Shown here one piece after another: positions 8,641-22,800 of a stretch of DNA of 54,860 nt. The translations under genes and the position numbers were made by a program. The stretch's first letter is position 1. Every line of letters begins with the position of its first letter. The stretch comes from Thermoleophilia bacterium (GTDB lineage: Bacteria; Actinomycetota; Thermoleophilia; Gaiellales; Gaiellaceae). The stretch lies in contig JAICWC010000004.1 in NCBI GenBank assembly GCA_025934995.1, positions 1 to 54,860 on the forward strand, in the 5' to 3' direction. Under the pieces are notes generated by a model. The model had not been told where the DNA came from and did not search any database. It was given only the letters and a program-made list of their open reading frames with translations.

Positions 8641-8646
8641 ATCCTA
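8641..8646 (-). promoter_or_regulatory. Putative -10 box of the etf operon
   Basis: TAGGAT on the minus strand, 9 nt before the etfB ATG. It matches the actinobacterial -10 pattern TANNNT. No convincing -35 is seen. Confidence 0.45.
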
Positions 8647-8691
8647 TCGACGCCCGTTGAACTTCCGTTCAAGGTACGTGACGGTCCAATG

Positions 8692-8708
8692 ACGGGGACT
8701 GTCCCCGT
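8692..8708. repeat. Dispersed palindrome ACGGGGACTGTCCCCGT
   Basis: A 17-nt near-perfect palindrome around a central T, located between etfB and the transglycosylase gene. The same core occurs twice more in the window at 53017-53032 and 53091-53109, always between genes. It resembles a REP-type dispersed palindromic repeat and may also act as a terminator hairpin. Confidence 0.6.
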
Positions 8709-8726
8709 TTTGCCCGGAAAAGCCCG

Positions 8727-9794
8727 CTACATGCGCTGCTTTAGCGCCAGCACGTTCGCAGCGAACGACTTGCTGACGTCGAGCGGCCCGTTTGCCCGCA
8801 CCGAGCGCTCGCCCTGGTACCACCCCGCGAGGGCGAGCTTCTCATCGCCGTTGAAGGCGGCGAGCAGGTGATGGAGATACGCCATCCCGACGTGGATGTT
8901 CCCGTCGGCGCCGTGGTCGTCGACCTTGTGGCCGATCAGGACGTCCTCGACGTAGGTCCATGTCGTCGGCAGGATCTGCATGACGCCCTGCGCGCCGACC
9001 GGCGAGACCATCGAATTGTTGTAACCGGACTCCATCCACGCGAGCGCGTGCGCAAGATGCGGGTCGACGCCGTAGTACGACGCCCAGTGATCGAGCGACG
9101 CGCGCACGGTGTCCGCGTTCGAGGCGGCGACCGCAGTGCGCGTCTCCACGGCGGCCGGCAGGCGGAGATGCGTGCCGATCAGGAGCGGCTTCGCGGGATT
9201 GATCCGGTTCAAGTGCGTCAGCCGCGTCAGGGTCGTGTGATTGCGTCGCGCGATGAGCGTCAGAGAGTCGCCGGGCTTGACGACATAGGACGCGAGCGTG
9301 ACCGCGCGCACCGGCACGTGTGACTGCAGCCCGAGCGCGGCGAACGTGCGCGGCCCGGCGTAGCCGTCGGCGACGAGATGCATCGCGTGCTGATAGCGCT
9401 TCAACCCAGCCACGGTCGGCCCATCCATGTACGCATTGACCGGCACGCGCACGCCGTGCTTGTTCAACAGGAACTGCAGCACGGCGACGTCCCAGCCGAA
9501 GCAACCGCGCGCGATCGCGCGCGATCCGAAGAGCGGACGGCCGAGCGGGCCCAGCTCACGGCGCGTCTTCAGGTCGGCGATGCCGGTCACGCGCAGGCCG
9601 TGCGTGCGCTGGAACGTGCGTACCGCGGCGACCGTGTGCGGACCGACGATGCTGTCGATCGAGCCGAGATACAACCCTTGCGCTCGCAGCGCCACCTGAA
9701 GCCCGGCGTGTTGTGGATTGAGGGCAGCGCCCGCACTTCCAGCCGCCGCCCAGGCTGCTGCGAGCACTCCCGCGATTGCGAGACGGAAGCGCAT
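8727..9794 (-). CDS. Secreted lytic transglycosylase with two peptidoglycan-binding domains and LysM
   Basis: A 355-residue cell-wall enzyme expected to cleave the glycan strand of peptidoglycan outside the membrane. In order it has a signal peptide (MRFRLAIAGVLAAAWAAAGSA), two peptidoglycan-binding_1 repeats (about 28-80 and 98-155, with VGPHTVAAVRTFQRTHGL and MDGPTVAGLKRYQHAM), a LysM domain (about 170-212, YVVKPGDSLTLIAR) and an SLT domain (about 225-345). The SLT catalytic glutamate is in WMESGYNNSMVSPVGAQGVM. The start at 9794 is chosen for the signal peptide; no strong ribosome binding site is seen. It is divergent from the M23 peptidase gene 41 bp away. Confidence 0.9.
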   Translation of the reverse strand: MRFRLAIAGVLAAAWAAAGSAGAALNPQHAGLQVALRAQGLYLGSIDSIVGPHTVAAVRTFQRTHGLRVTGIADLKTRRELGPLGRPLFGSRAIARGCFGWDVAVLQFLLNKHGVRVPVNAYMDGPTVAGLKRYQHAMHLVADGYAGPRTFAALGLQSHVPVRAVTLASYVVKPGDSLTLIARRNHTTLTRLTHLNRINPAKPLLIGTHLRLPAAVETRTAVAASNADTVRASLDHWASYYGVDPHLAHALAWMESGYNNSMVSPVGAQGVMQILPTTWTYVEDVLIGHKVDDHGADGNIHVGMAYLHHLLAAFNGDEKLALAGWYQGERSVRANGPLDVSKSFAANVLALKQRM

Positions 9795-9835
9795 GGCGAG
9801 GATTACGCCTCGAAAAACTGAAATCCTTCCCGCAG

Positions 9836-10588
9836 ATGCTCGCGTTTCTCGCAGCCCTGACCTTTCTCTTCCCGGTGGCCGGCCCGACGACGTACCAAGA
9901 CGACTTCGGACAGGCCCGCCCCGGTGGGCCGCATCAGGGCAACGACTTGATGGCGGCGAAGAAGACCCCGGTGGTGGCGGTCGAGGGCGGGCGCGTCGAG
10001 TTCTGGACGACGTCCGCGAGCGCCGGCTGCATGCTCTATCTCTACGGGGACAGCGGGACGATGTACGAGTACATCCACCTGAACAACGACGTGACGATGC
10101 AGAACGACAACCGCGGCAAGTGCGTCGCAGGGATGTCGTACGCAAAGGGCTTGAAGAACGGCCAGCACGTGACCGCCGGCCAGCAGATCGGTTACGTCGG
10201 CGACAGCGGCGACGCGAACGGCGGGGCGTCGCACCTGCACTTCGAGGTCCATCCGAAGGGCGGCGCCGCCGTCGACCCGTATCCGTACTTGCAGTCGGCG
10301 CAGCACCTCTTGTTCTTCGCGAAGCTCGGCTCGCCGTTCGCACTCGCGCTCACGGGCACCGTCGTCGCCACGACGCCGACGTCACTGACGCTGCAGCTGA
10401 CGACCCTGCGCGCATTCCCGAGCAGCAAGACGCTCAAGGGATTGACACAGCAGGTGACGCTCGCGACACCGACACCGCTGGAGCTCGCGACGGGCGACCC
10501 GCTCACCGTGTGGACGCAACCCGCGCTCACGACCCTGAAGACGATGCTCGGGCAGACGCTGAGCGTCGCGCTCGTCCAGCCGAGCTAA
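9836..10588 (+). CDS. M23-family peptidoglycan endopeptidase (LytM-like)
   Basis: A 250-residue zinc metallopeptidase predicted to cut peptide cross-links in peptidoglycan. The LytM ligands are present: H33 and D37 in PHQGNDL, and the HLHFEV motif (HxH) after GASH. A short hydrophobic N-terminus (MLAFLAALTFLFPVAG) would export it. The ATG at 9836 has no ribosome binding site; CTG at 9818 or TTG at 9776 would add a basic n-region, so the start is uncertain. The last 80 residues form a beta-rich tail of unknown role. Its TAA overlaps the stop of the convergent enoyl-CoA hydratase gene. Confidence 0.85.
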   Translation: MLAFLAALTFLFPVAGPTTYQDDFGQARPGGPHQGNDLMAAKKTPVVAVEGGRVEFWTTSASAGCMLYLYGDSGTMYEYIHLNNDVTMQNDNRGKCVAGMSYAKGLKNGQHVTAGQQIGYVGDSGDANGGASHLHFEVHPKGGAAVDPYPYLQSAQHLLFFAKLGSPFALALTGTVVATTPTSLTLQLTTLRAFPSSKTLKGLTQQVTLATPTPLELATGDPLTVWTQPALTTLKTMLGQTLSVALVQPS

Positions 10589-11349
10589 CGGCCGACGAAG
10601 TTCGGCGCGCGCTTCTCGACGAACGCGGTCAGGCCTTCCTTCGCGTCCTCGGACGCGAACAGCTCGCCGAACTCGTTCGCCTCGAGCTCGAGCCCGCCCG
10701 TATGGTCGATGCCGAGCGTCAGGTTGCACAGCCGCTTCGCGAGCGAGAGCGCGACCGGCGACTTCGCCGCCAGCGCGGTCGCCGCCTCGAGCGCGTGATC
10801 GAGGACGGGATCCGCGACCGCGTTGACGAGCCCGATCCGCAGCGCCTCGTCCGCGTCGATGGTGCGGCCGCTGAAGACGAGCTCCTTGGCAATGCCGAGC
10901 CCGCAGATCCGGGCGAGCCGCTGCGTCCCGCCCCAGCCGGGGACGATGCCGAGGTTGATCTCCGGCTGGCCGAGCTTCGCGCGCGACGACGCGTAGCGGA
11001 TGTCGCACGCGAGTGCGAGCTCGCAGCCGCCGCCGAGCGCGAAGCCGTTGATCGCCGCGATCGTCGGCTTCGGCATCGTCTCGAGCAGGCGCCCGGCCTC
11101 ATGGCCGAGGGCGCCCCAGCCCTTTGCCTGCTCGGGGTCCAGCCCGCTCATGTACTTGATGTCTGCGCCTGCGACGAATGCCTTCTCGCCCGCGCCCGTC
11201 AGCACGACCGCGCGCGCGTCGCCGTCCTCGGCGAGCTCGCTCAGGCGGTCGCGCAGCTCCGTCAGCGTTGCGACGTCGAGCGCGTTGAGGGCGTCCTGCC
11301 GGTCGATCGTGACGACGGCGACCGATCCCTGCCGGTCGACCCGGATCAA
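10585..11349 (-). CDS. Enoyl-CoA hydratase/isomerase family protein
   Basis: A 254-residue crotonase-fold enzyme that adds water across the double bond of 2-enoyl-CoAs. Both catalytic glutamates of classical hydratases are present, E110 ([12 protein letters not shown]) and E130 (LGQPEINLG), exactly 20 residues apart. AGADIKYM supplies part of the oxyanion hole. The start is TTG at 11349, nested in the stop of the upstream mutase small subunit (TTGA), so it is translationally coupled to it. It may serve beta-oxidation or a branched-chain acid pathway ending in the mutase step. Confidence 0.92.
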   Translation of the reverse strand: MIRVDRQGSVAVVTIDRQDALNALDVATLTELRDRLSELAEDGDARAVVLTGAGEKAFVAGADIKYMSGLDPEQAKGWGALGHEAGRLLETMPKPTIAAINGFALGGGCELALACDIRYASSRAKLGQPEINLGIVPGWGGTQRLARICGLGIAKELVFSGRTIDADEALRIGLVNAVADPVLDHALEAATALAAKSPVALSLAKRLCNLTLGIDHTGGLELEANEFGELFASEDAKEGLTAFVEKRAPNFVGR

Positions 11350-11740
11350 ACCGCGACAGCCCCGCGCAGGAAGTCGACGATGTCGGTCGTGGTCGCGCCG
11401 GGCCCGAACACCGCGGCCACACCGCCCCGCTTCAACTCCTCCGCGTCGTCCTGCGGGATCGTGCCGCCGACAAGGACGAGCACGTCCTCGGCGCCGTTCT
11501 CGCGCAGCAGCTCCATGATCCTCGGCACGAGCGTCATGTGCGCGCCGGAGAGGATCGAGATGCCGACGGCGTCGGCGTCCTCCTGAATGGCGGTCTCGAC
11601 GATTTGCTCCGGCGTCTGGTGCAGGCCGGTGTAGATCACTTCCATGCCGGCGTCCCGGAGCGCGCGCGCGATGATCTTCGCGCCGCGGTCGTGCCCGTCG
11701 AGGCCCGGCTTCGCGACGACGACCCTGATCTTCCCGGCCA

Positions 11741-11741
<1 letters not shown>
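11346..11741 (-). CDS. B12-binding small subunit of an acyl-CoA mutase
   Basis: A 131-residue cobalamin-binding domain protein. It carries the DxHxxG signature (D15-G-H17-D-R-G), with H17 expected to be the lower axial ligand to cobalt, then SILSGAH and GGTIPQDD, which contact the nucleotide tail. It is the separate C-terminal module of methylmalonyl-CoA-mutase-type enzymes. The ATG at 11741 shares one base with the stop of the large-subunit gene (TGATG), so the two are coupled and likely made in equal amounts. Confidence 0.94.
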
Positions 11742-13507
<1,766 letters not shown>

Positions 13508-13641
13508 CTTTTAGGGGGATTTTTGGGAATTCCTTCCCTTTTCCTACTCGGAATGCCCTCACCCGCACGACACTTCGAGCCGAAGTAATCACGGGAGACG
13601 TACGCCGACGGGCGTGCGGTGGTTACCGGAAGGAACCTGAC

Positions 13642-13845
13642 TTGGCGAGCTCGATCTATCTGCAGCGGCTGGACCACGACTCGGACCTGTCCGAGGGCAG
13701 CCGCATCGCCGCGATCGACTACCTCGCAACCAGGAAGGCGGCGATCTCCAACGCCGCCGGCCGTCCTCGCGCTGGGGCACCCGAGCTCGCCACTCGCCGC
13801 AGCCTCCGGGCGGTATGTCTGTCGTGGTCCGGGATGCGCGTCTGA
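13642..13845 (+). CDS. Small hypothetical protein translationally coupled to the giant gene
   Basis: A 67-codon frame beginning with TTG at 13642. A good ribosome binding site (AAGGA, 7 nt upstream) precedes it, and its TGA shares a base with an ATG of the giant gene (TGATG at 13843-13847). The start reads MASSIYLQRLDHDSDLSEG; no family is recognised and no signal peptide or membrane helix is seen. The arrangement suggests either a real small protein or a leader frame controlling translation of the giant gene. If it is not translated, 13508-13844 is a 337-nt leader holding a short hairpin (ACTTCG-AGC-CGAAGT near 13573) and an AT-rich stretch. Confidence 0.45.
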   Translation: MASSIYLQRLDHDSDLSEGSRIAAIDYLATRKAAISNAAGRPRAGAPELATRRSLRAVCLSWSGMRV

Positions 13846-16800
13846 TGGCGAGCGTCCCGGACCTGCGGCAGCCTTCCGAGAGCCGTCTCCGCATGCCTGT
13901 CTTGTGGTGCATCGTCGTCGCCGTTGCGTGCGCCGGTGTCGTGGGCGGCGCCACGTGGCTCCAGCGCTCGACGGCGCAGTCGCCATTCGTTTCGCACGCG
14001 CTCGGCGACCGCACACCGGCGGCTCCGCTGCAGCGCCCGATGCTCGCCGATGCGTTGCAGCGCGTGACGGATCGCGGCGTCGAGGTCTCGACGCATGGAC
14101 AGTCGATCGCCGTTGCGCTCGACGGTGCACGAGGCTCCTGGACGCGACACGCAAACGGCGTCGAGCGCCGGCTGCCGTACGGACGCGAGTCCATCGTTCT
14201 GACGAAGCTCTCGGCCGAAGAGCTCGTCACGGTCGACCATCGGCTCGGGGCGCGGACCTGGCGGTGGCGGCTCGCAACGAGTCTCCACCCGAGGTTGAGG
14301 GACGACGGCTCCGTCGTGCTCGGCGGAAAAGCTCGGTCGCGGCTCGCAATCCTTCCGGTGGCGATTCTCGACGCGGGCGGCCGCAACGTGACGCCGTCCG
14401 GTCTGCGGTGGTCGCTCGCCCACGCCCACGGCTCGACGTGGCTCCAGCTCCGCCTCGAGGACGCGAGCCTGCCGCTCCCCTACGTCATCGACCCGAACAT
14501 CGCCCTCACCGGCACCTGCCCGGACAGCGCCGGCCAGACGGATCTCGTCGGGGCCGGCTCCGCCGTCGCACAGAGCTGCTCCGTCGCGGCCGTCGCCGGA
14601 CGCAACCCGACGACGAACCTCGTGCTGACCGCGCCCGCGACGCTCGCGAACAACGACGTGATGATCGCGCAGGTCACCATCCACAGCGGTACCGCCCCGA
14701 CGCCGCCGACCGGTTGGACGCTGATCAACTCACAGGTGAGCGGCACCGCCGTCCTGCAGAGCCTCTACTACCGCGTCGCGAGCGGCGACACGGGCGGCAC
14801 GACGCAGTGGACGTGGAGCGACTCGGCCAAGGCGGACATGGCGGGTGGGATCATCGCCCTCGCAAACGTCGACACCGCGAGCCCCGTCGATGCTGTCGCG
14901 TCGGCCACCGCGGCGAGCGGCCTCACGGCGACCGCACCGACCGTCACGACGATCGCGCCCAACGACGAAGTGCTCGCCTTCTACGCAAGCGCGAACGGCG
15001 TGACCTTGTCGACCTCGACCTACAGCGGCGCCGCCACCACCGAGCTGTACTCGGCGGAGTCGCGGTTGGGCGGCGGAACGAGCGACACAGATGCGAGCGC
15101 CGCGATCGCTCCGGCCTTGCAGGCGACCCAGGGCGCGACCGGCACGTCGACCGCGTCGCTCAGTGCATCGCAGCCGTGGGTCGCGCACACCCTCGCGCTG
15201 AAGACGACCGGCCCGACGTCGATCACCTTCAACGGCTCACGCACGAAGGCCGCCTCGACCGCGACCTGGACCGTGGGCCTGACCGCCTCCGCCGGCGGCG
15301 CGCTCTCGGCCGGCAACACGATCACCGTCACCTTCCCGGCCACGTGGACCGGGATCCCCGCGTCGCCGACCGTGACGTTCGGCGGCAGCTTCGCGGGCTG
15401 CGGCTCGACGACCGCGTCGACGGCCGGCAGCGTGGTCACGATCACGCTTCCTGCCGGCTGCACGCTCGCAAACAGCGCGGCGGGCACTGTCGCGATCGCG
15501 GGAATCACCAACCCCCCTGCAGCGACGTACACCGCGGCGACCTTCGCCGTGCACACCTCGGCCGATCAGGCCGACACGGTGCCCGCCGCCGGCGTCGTGA
15601 TCGGCTCGGCGACGCCCCCCACCGCGGTCACGTTCGCCGGCTCGCGCACGAAGGCCGGTGCACGCGCGACCTGGACGGCCGGGTTCACCGCAAGCAGCAG
15701 CGGAGCACTCGCCGCGGGCGACACCGTGACCGTCACGTTCGATCCTCTCTGGGCCGCCGGACTGCCGGCCTCGCCGGCGGTGACCTTCGGGGGCAGCTTC
15801 GGCGCCGGGTGCTCGGGTGGAGCCACGGGCTCGACATCGAGCAACGTCGTGACGGTCACGCTGCCGGCCGGGTGCACGCTCGCGAATAGCGCTGCCGGCA
15901 CGGTGGCGATCGCCGGGATCACGAACCCGACGAACGCCACCTATACGGCGACGAACTTCAAGGTGCACACCTCGAGCGACGCTACCGACGCGAGCAACGG
16001 CTCGACGATGACAATCTCGGTCGCGACGAGCCTCGCGGCCGCGTCGTTCACGGCGACGACGAAGATCTACGGCACGTCGGAGTCGTGGACCGTCGGTCTC
16101 ACCGCCTCGGGCACGGGCTCGCTCGCGGCCGGCGACTCCGCCACGATCACGTTCGATGCGGGCTTTGCGTCGGGGCTTCCCGCGTCGCCTGCGGTCACGT
16201 TCGGCGGCGGCTTCGCGGGCTGCTCCGCCACGACGGGCTCGACGGCGAGCAACGTCGTCACCGTGACTCTGCCGGCCGGCTGCACGCTTGCGAACAACGT
16301 CGCCGGAACGATCGTCATCGCCGGCATCACGGATCCCGTGCCGGCGACGTACACGACGGCGAACTTCAAGGTCCACACCTCGAGCGACGCCACCAACACG
16401 AACAACGCGACGGCCGTGACGATCGCGAAGAAGAACCTGACGATCAGCGGCGCGACGGCGACGAACAAGGTCTACGACGCGACGACGACGGCGACCGTCG
16501 ACTTCACCAGCGCGACGCTCTCGGGGATCGTCGGCAGCGACTCGGTCTCGATCAACAGCTCGGCGTACTCGGCGTCGTTCGCGACGAAGACGGTCGGCAA
16601 CGCGAAGGCCGTGACCGTGCTGGGCGTCACGTTGAGCGGGACGAATGCGGGCAACTACACGGTCTCGCAGCCGACCGGCCTGACCGCGAACATCACCGCC
16701 AAGGCGCTGGCGATCACCGGCGTCACCGCGAGCAACAAGGTCTACGACGGCACCCTCGCGGCCACGCTCGGCGGCAGCGCCGCGCTCTCGGGAGTGATCG

Positions 16801-19800
16801 CGGGTGACACCGTCACCCTCGGCGGCGTCGGCAGCGGCACCTTCGCGAGCAAGACCGTCGGCAACGCCAAGCCGGTCACCGTCACCGGCTTCACGATCAG
16901 CGGCACCGACGCCGCCAACTACACGCTCACCCAGCCCTCCCCGACCGCGAACATCACCGCCAAGGCGCTGACGATCACGGGCGTCACGGCGACCAACAGG
17001 GTCTACGACGCCTCGGTCGCCGCGACGCTCGGCGGCAGCGCAGCACTGTCGGGCGTGATCGCGGGTGACACGGTGACCCTCGGCGGCAGCGGCAGCGGCA
17101 CCTTCGCCGACAAGAACGTCGGCAACGCCAAGCCGGTCACCGTCACCGGCTTCACGATCAGCGGCACCGACGCCGGCAACTACACCGTCTCGCAGCCGAG
17201 CGGCCTGACTGCGAACATCACCGCCAAGGCGCTGACGATCACCGGCGTCACGGCGACCGACAAGATCTACGACGGCACGCTGACCGCAACCCTGGGCGGC
17301 AGCGCCGCACTCTCCGGCGTCGTCGCCGGTGACACCGTCACCCTCGGCGGGAGCCCCGGCGGCACCTTCGCGACGAAGACCGTCGGCAACGGCAAGGCCG
17401 TCACCGTCACCGGCTACACGATCAGCGGCACCGACGCCGCCAACTACAACGTCTCGCAGCCAAGTGGCCTGACGGCGAACATCACCGCCAAGGCGCTGAC
17501 GGTGAACAACGTCACCGGCCAGAACAAGCCCTACGACGGCACGACGGTCGACCCGCTCAACGTCGGCACGGCCTCGCTGGCGGGAATCGTCGCCGGCGAC
17601 ACGGTCTTGATCGACACCTCGGCGGCGACCGGCGCTTTCGCGACGAAGACGGCCGGAACGAGCAAGCCGGTGACCGTCAGCGGCATCACGATCACGGGCG
17701 CAGACGCCGGCAACTACACGGTCACGCAGCCCTCGACGACCGCCGACGTCACGGCGAAGAATCTGACGATCAGCAACGCGTCCGGGAACAATCGCGTCTA
17801 CGACGCGACGACGGTCGCAACGGTCAACTTCGGCAGCGCGACGCTCGTCGGCGTCGTCGGTGCCGACTCGGTCTCGATCGACGCCTCGGCAGGCACCTAC
17901 AGCTTCGCGACGAAGAATGCCGGCAACGGCAAGGCCATCACCGTCTCGGGCATCGCGCTGACCGGTACCGACGCGGGCAACTACACCGTCTCGCAACCGA
18001 CGGGCCTCACCGCGAACGTGACGCAGGCTGGGCTCTCGGTCGCCGGCGTGACGGCGCAGAACAAGACGTACGACGCCACGACCGGCGCGACCCTCGGAGG
18101 AACCGCGACCCTCGCCGGCGTCATCGGTGGCGACACCGTCTCCCTCGGCGGAACCACGACGGCGAGCTTCGCCGACAAGAACGTCGGGACGAACAAAGCC
18201 GTCGGCGTGAGCGGCTACACGATCTCCGGGCCCGACTCCGGCAACTACACGCTCAGCCAGCCGACAGGGTTGACCGCCAACATCAGCGCGGCACCCCTCA
18301 CGGTCAGCGGCGTGACCGCGCAGGCGAAGGTCTATGACGCGACGACGGGCGCAACGCTGACCGGGACGGCGGCGCTCTCCGGGAAGCTCGGCTCCGACGT
18401 CGTGACGCTCGGCGGCAGCCCGTCGGCCTCGTTCGCCGACAAGAACGTCGGCACCGGCAAGACCGTCACCGTCACCGGCTACACGATCTCCGGCGCCGAC
18501 GCCGGGAACTACACCTTCAGCCAGCCGACCGGGCTCACGGCGAGCATCACCGCCGCACCGCTCACCGTCACGGGCGTCGTCGCCCAGGACAAGACCTACG
18601 ACGCAGGCACCGGCGCGACGCTCGGCGGCGCGCCGCTGCCCTCGGGTGTTCAGGGCGGCGACACGGTGACTATCGGCGGAACCGCGACCGCCACGTTCGC
18701 CGACAAGAACGTCGGCGCGAACAAGACGGTGAACGTGAGTGGCTACACCCTCTCCGGCGCAGACGCGGCCGACTACACGCTCACGCAGCCCACACTGACC
18801 GCAAGCATCACCGCAGCTCCGTTGACGGTCACCGGGATCACCGCCTCGGACAAGGTCTACGACGCATCCTCGGCCGCGACGCTCGCGGGGACGGCAACGC
18901 TCTCCGGCAAGCTCGGTTCGGACGACGTCACGCTCGCCGGAAGCCCGTCCGCGACGTTCGCGAACAAGAACGTCGGCGTCGGCAAGGTCGTCACGGTCAG
19001 CGGATACAGCATCGTCGGCACGGACGCCGGCAACTACGCCTTCGCTCAACCGGGCGGGCTGACCGCGAGCATCACGCCGACGCCGCTGACCGTCAGCGGA
19101 TTGGCGGGCGTCGACAAGGTCTACGACACGACCACGAGCGCGACCCTGACCGGCACACCCGCCCTCTCCGGCAAGCTGGGCTCCGACGCCGTGACGCTCG
19201 GCGGGACCGGCTCGGCCGCATACGCGGACAAGAACGTGGGCGCCGACAAGCCGCTGGTCGTCACCGGCTTCAGCGTTTCAGGAGCCGACGCCGGCAACTA
19301 CACGTTCAGTCAGCCCACGGGGATCACTGCCGGCATCACCCCCGCGCCGCTGACCATCGGCGGAGTGAGCGCGTCGAACAAGGTCTACAACGGGACGACG
19401 AGCGCAACGCTGACCGGTACCGCGGCGCTGTCCGGGAAGCTCAGCTCCGACGTCGTGACGCTCGGCGGCAGCCCGTCGGCCTCGTTCGCCGACAAGAACG
19501 TCGGCACCGGCAAGACCGTCACCGTCACCGGCTACACGATCTCCGGCGCCGACGCCGGCAACTATTCGCTCAGCCAGCCCTCCGGACTGACCGCCGACGT
19601 GACCGCAGCGCCGCTCTCCGTCGCGGGCGCAGTCGCACAGGGCAAGCCGTACGACGGGACGACGACCGCGACGGTCGACTTCAGCGGCGCCTCGCCGGCG
19701 GGCGTCGTCTCGGGGGACACCGTCACCCTCGTGACGACCGGCTACTCGGCGAGCTTCGCGACGGCAGCCGCGGGCTCGGGGATTGCCGTGACCGTGGCAG

Positions 19801-22800
19801 GTGTGACGCTCGGTGGTGCGGGTGCGGGCAACTACACGCTGACTCAGCCGGTGCTGAGCGCAGACATCACGGGTGCGCCGCTGACGATCACGGGTGTGAC
19901 GGCGCAGGACAAGGTGTACGACCGGACGACTGCCGCGACCTTGAACGTGGCCGGCGCAGCGTTGAGCGGTGTGGTCGCCGGTGACGACGTGACGCTCGTG
20001 AAGACGGGTGCGACGGGCTCGTTCGCCACCAACTCGGTCGGCACCGGCAAGGCCGTGACGGTGACCGGGTTCACGATCACCGGAGCCGACGCAGCGAAGT
20101 ACCAGCTCTTCCAACCGACAGGGCTGACGGCGAACATCGCCGCGAAGGCCGTCACGGTGAACGGCGTGACGGCGTCGAGTCGTCAGTACGACGGTGGTGT
20201 GTCGGCGAACCTGGATACGGGGTCGGCGACGCTCGTGGGTGTGGTCGCCGGTGACGCGGTGTCGTTGAATGCGTCGGGCGCGACGGGCTCGTTTGCGACC
20301 AAGACGGTCGGTGTCGGCAAGACGGTGACGGTGTCCGGCCTGGCCCTGACCGGTGCCGATGCGGGCAACTATTCGCTGACACAGCCGACGCCGACGGCCT
20401 CGGTCACGGCCAAGCCGCTGACCGTCTCGGGCGTCACCGCCCAGAACAAGACCTATGACGGCGCGACGACAGCCACCGTCGACGTCGGCGCCGCCTCGCT
20501 GAACGGCGTCATCGCCGGCGACACGGTGCTGATCGACACCTCGGCGGCCACCGGCACGTTCGCTTCCAAGGACACCGGCAGCGGCATCCCGGTCACGGTC
20601 TCGGGGATCACCGCCGCCGGCGCAGACGCTGCCAACTACACGATCACCCCGCCGACAACCGGCGACGACATCACCCCGGCCGGGCTGACGATCAGCGGCG
20701 CCGTCGGCCAAGACAAGACCTACGACGCCGGCACCACCGCCGTCGTCGACTTCTCACACGCAACCCTCGTCGGAGTCGTCGGCGCCGACTCGGTCTCGAT
20801 CCAGAGCTCCTCGGCGAGCACCGACTTCGACAGCAAAGACGTCGGCACCGCCAAGCCGATCACCGTCACCGGCCTCACCCTGACCGGTACCGACGCAGCC
20901 GACTACACACTCGCCCAACCCACCGGCATCACCGCCGACATCACCGCCGCCACGCTGACCGTCAACGGCATCAGCGCCACCGACAAGACCTACGACCGCA
21001 GCACCACCGCCACCCTCACCGGCACCGCCACCCTCGGCGGCGTCCTCGGCAGCGACACCGTCACCCTCACCGGCAGCCCGACCGCCGGCTTCGCCGACAA
21101 GACCGCGGCCACCAACAAGCCCGTCACCATCAGCGGCTACACGATCACCGGCACCGACGCCGCCGACTACATCCTCACCCAACCCACCTCCACCGCAACC
21201 ATCACACCCAAGACACTCACCATCACCGGCATCACCGCCCAAGACAAAACCTACGACGGCACCACCAACGCCACCCTCACCGGCACACCAACCCTCAACG
21301 GCGTCATCTCGAGCGACACAGTCACGCTCGGCGGCACCCCCGCGGCGAGCTTCGCCGACAAGAACGTCGGCAACGGCAAGGGCGTCACCGTGACCGGCTA
21401 CACCATCTCCGGCGCCGACGCCGGCAACTACACCCTCACCCAGCCGACGCTGACGGCGACCATCACCACCGCACCACTCACCGTGACCGGCCTCACGGCC
21501 CAGAACAAGACCTACGACGCGACGACGACGGCAACCCTCTCCGGCAGCCCGAGCCTGACCGGCGTGATCGGCGCCGACGACGTCACCCTCGCCGGAACGC
21601 CGTCGGCCTCGTTCGCGACAGCGACGGCCGGCCCCGCGAAGGCGGTCGCGATCACCGGCTTCTCGATCACCGGCGCCGACGCGGTCGACTACACCCTCAC
21701 CCAGCCGAGCGCGTCGGCGGACATCGCGCGCGCGGCCCTCGCGGTGACCGGCGTCACCGCGAGCGACAAGACCTACGACGGCGACACGACTGCGGCACTC
21801 GACATCACCAACGCAGCGCTCACCGGCGTCATCGCCCGCGACACGGTCACGCTCGACTCGACCAACGCCACCGGCAGCTTCGCTTCGAAGACCGTCGGCG
21901 CGGCCAAGCTCGTGACGGCCGCCGGCTTCGCACTCGGCGGCGCGGATGCCGCCAACTACACGCTCGCCCAGCCGACCGCGACGGCATCGATCACGCCGAA
22001 GACGCTGACGATCAGCGGCGTCGCCGCGATCAACCGCACCTACGACGGCACAACCGGTGCGCCGCTCTCGGCCGGCGGCGCCTCTCTCGTAGGCACGGTC
22101 GCAGGTGACGTGGTGGCGCTCAACGGGACGCCGACGGGATCGTTCGCGACGAAGCACGTCGGCACCAACAAGCCCGTCACTGTCTCCGGGTTCGGGATCA
22201 CGGGCACCGACGCTGTCAACTACGCGCTGGCCCAGCCGGTCGGCCTGACCGCCGACGTCACGGCGCGCGCAATCACCGTCACGGCGCAGCCCGATACGAA
22301 GGCGTACGACACGACGACGAGCTCGAGCGCGACGCCGCAGGTGACGAGCGGCTCGCTCGCGGCCGGCGACACGGCAAACTTCACCCAAGCGTTCGCAACG
22401 GCCGGCGTCAGCACCAACAAGACGATCGTTCCATCGGGTGCGGTCCTCGACGGGAACTCCGGCAACGACTACGCCGTCACCTTCGTCGACGGCACGGGCA
22501 CGATCACGTCCGCTGCGCCAGAAAAGCTCGCATTCACCGCAGAGCCGCTCACCGCGACCGGCGGAACGGCGTTCTCCACGCAACCCGAGATCTCGGTCGA
22601 GGACCACTACGGCAACGTCATCACGAACGACAACACGACCAAGGTCACCCTCGCGATCGGGACGAACCCGTCGAGCGCCACGCTGAAATGCCCGACGAGC
22701 TCGTTGACCGTCCAGGTCTCGAACGGCGTGGCGGCGTTCGCCGGCTGCAAGATCGACGAGAGCGGCACCGGCTACACGCTTCACGCGACGAACGACGCCG

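Noticed and set aside
9718-11586. A 622-codon plus-strand frame across the M23 and hydratase region
   Set aside because: Arginine/alanine-rich shadow of genes on both strands; the real M23 and hydratase frames have clear motifs.
13508-13641. A c-di-GMP, c-di-AMP or cobalamin riboswitch upstream of the giant gene or the mutase
   Set aside because: I looked for the conserved cores and found only short hairpins; nothing matches a known class well enough to report.
15237-19049. Long minus-strand open frame (1,270 codons) opposite the YDG repeats, and similar ones at 20754-24224 and 25965-29339
   Set aside because: The translations are Arg/Gly/Asp-rich, have no recognisable domain and mirror the codon pattern of the giant gene on the other strand; they arise from high GC and repetitive coding sequence.
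16431-22512. Possible CRISPR array or tandem non-coding repeat
   Set aside because: The repeats are about 240 nt, in frame, diverged at synonymous sites and encode YDG domains.
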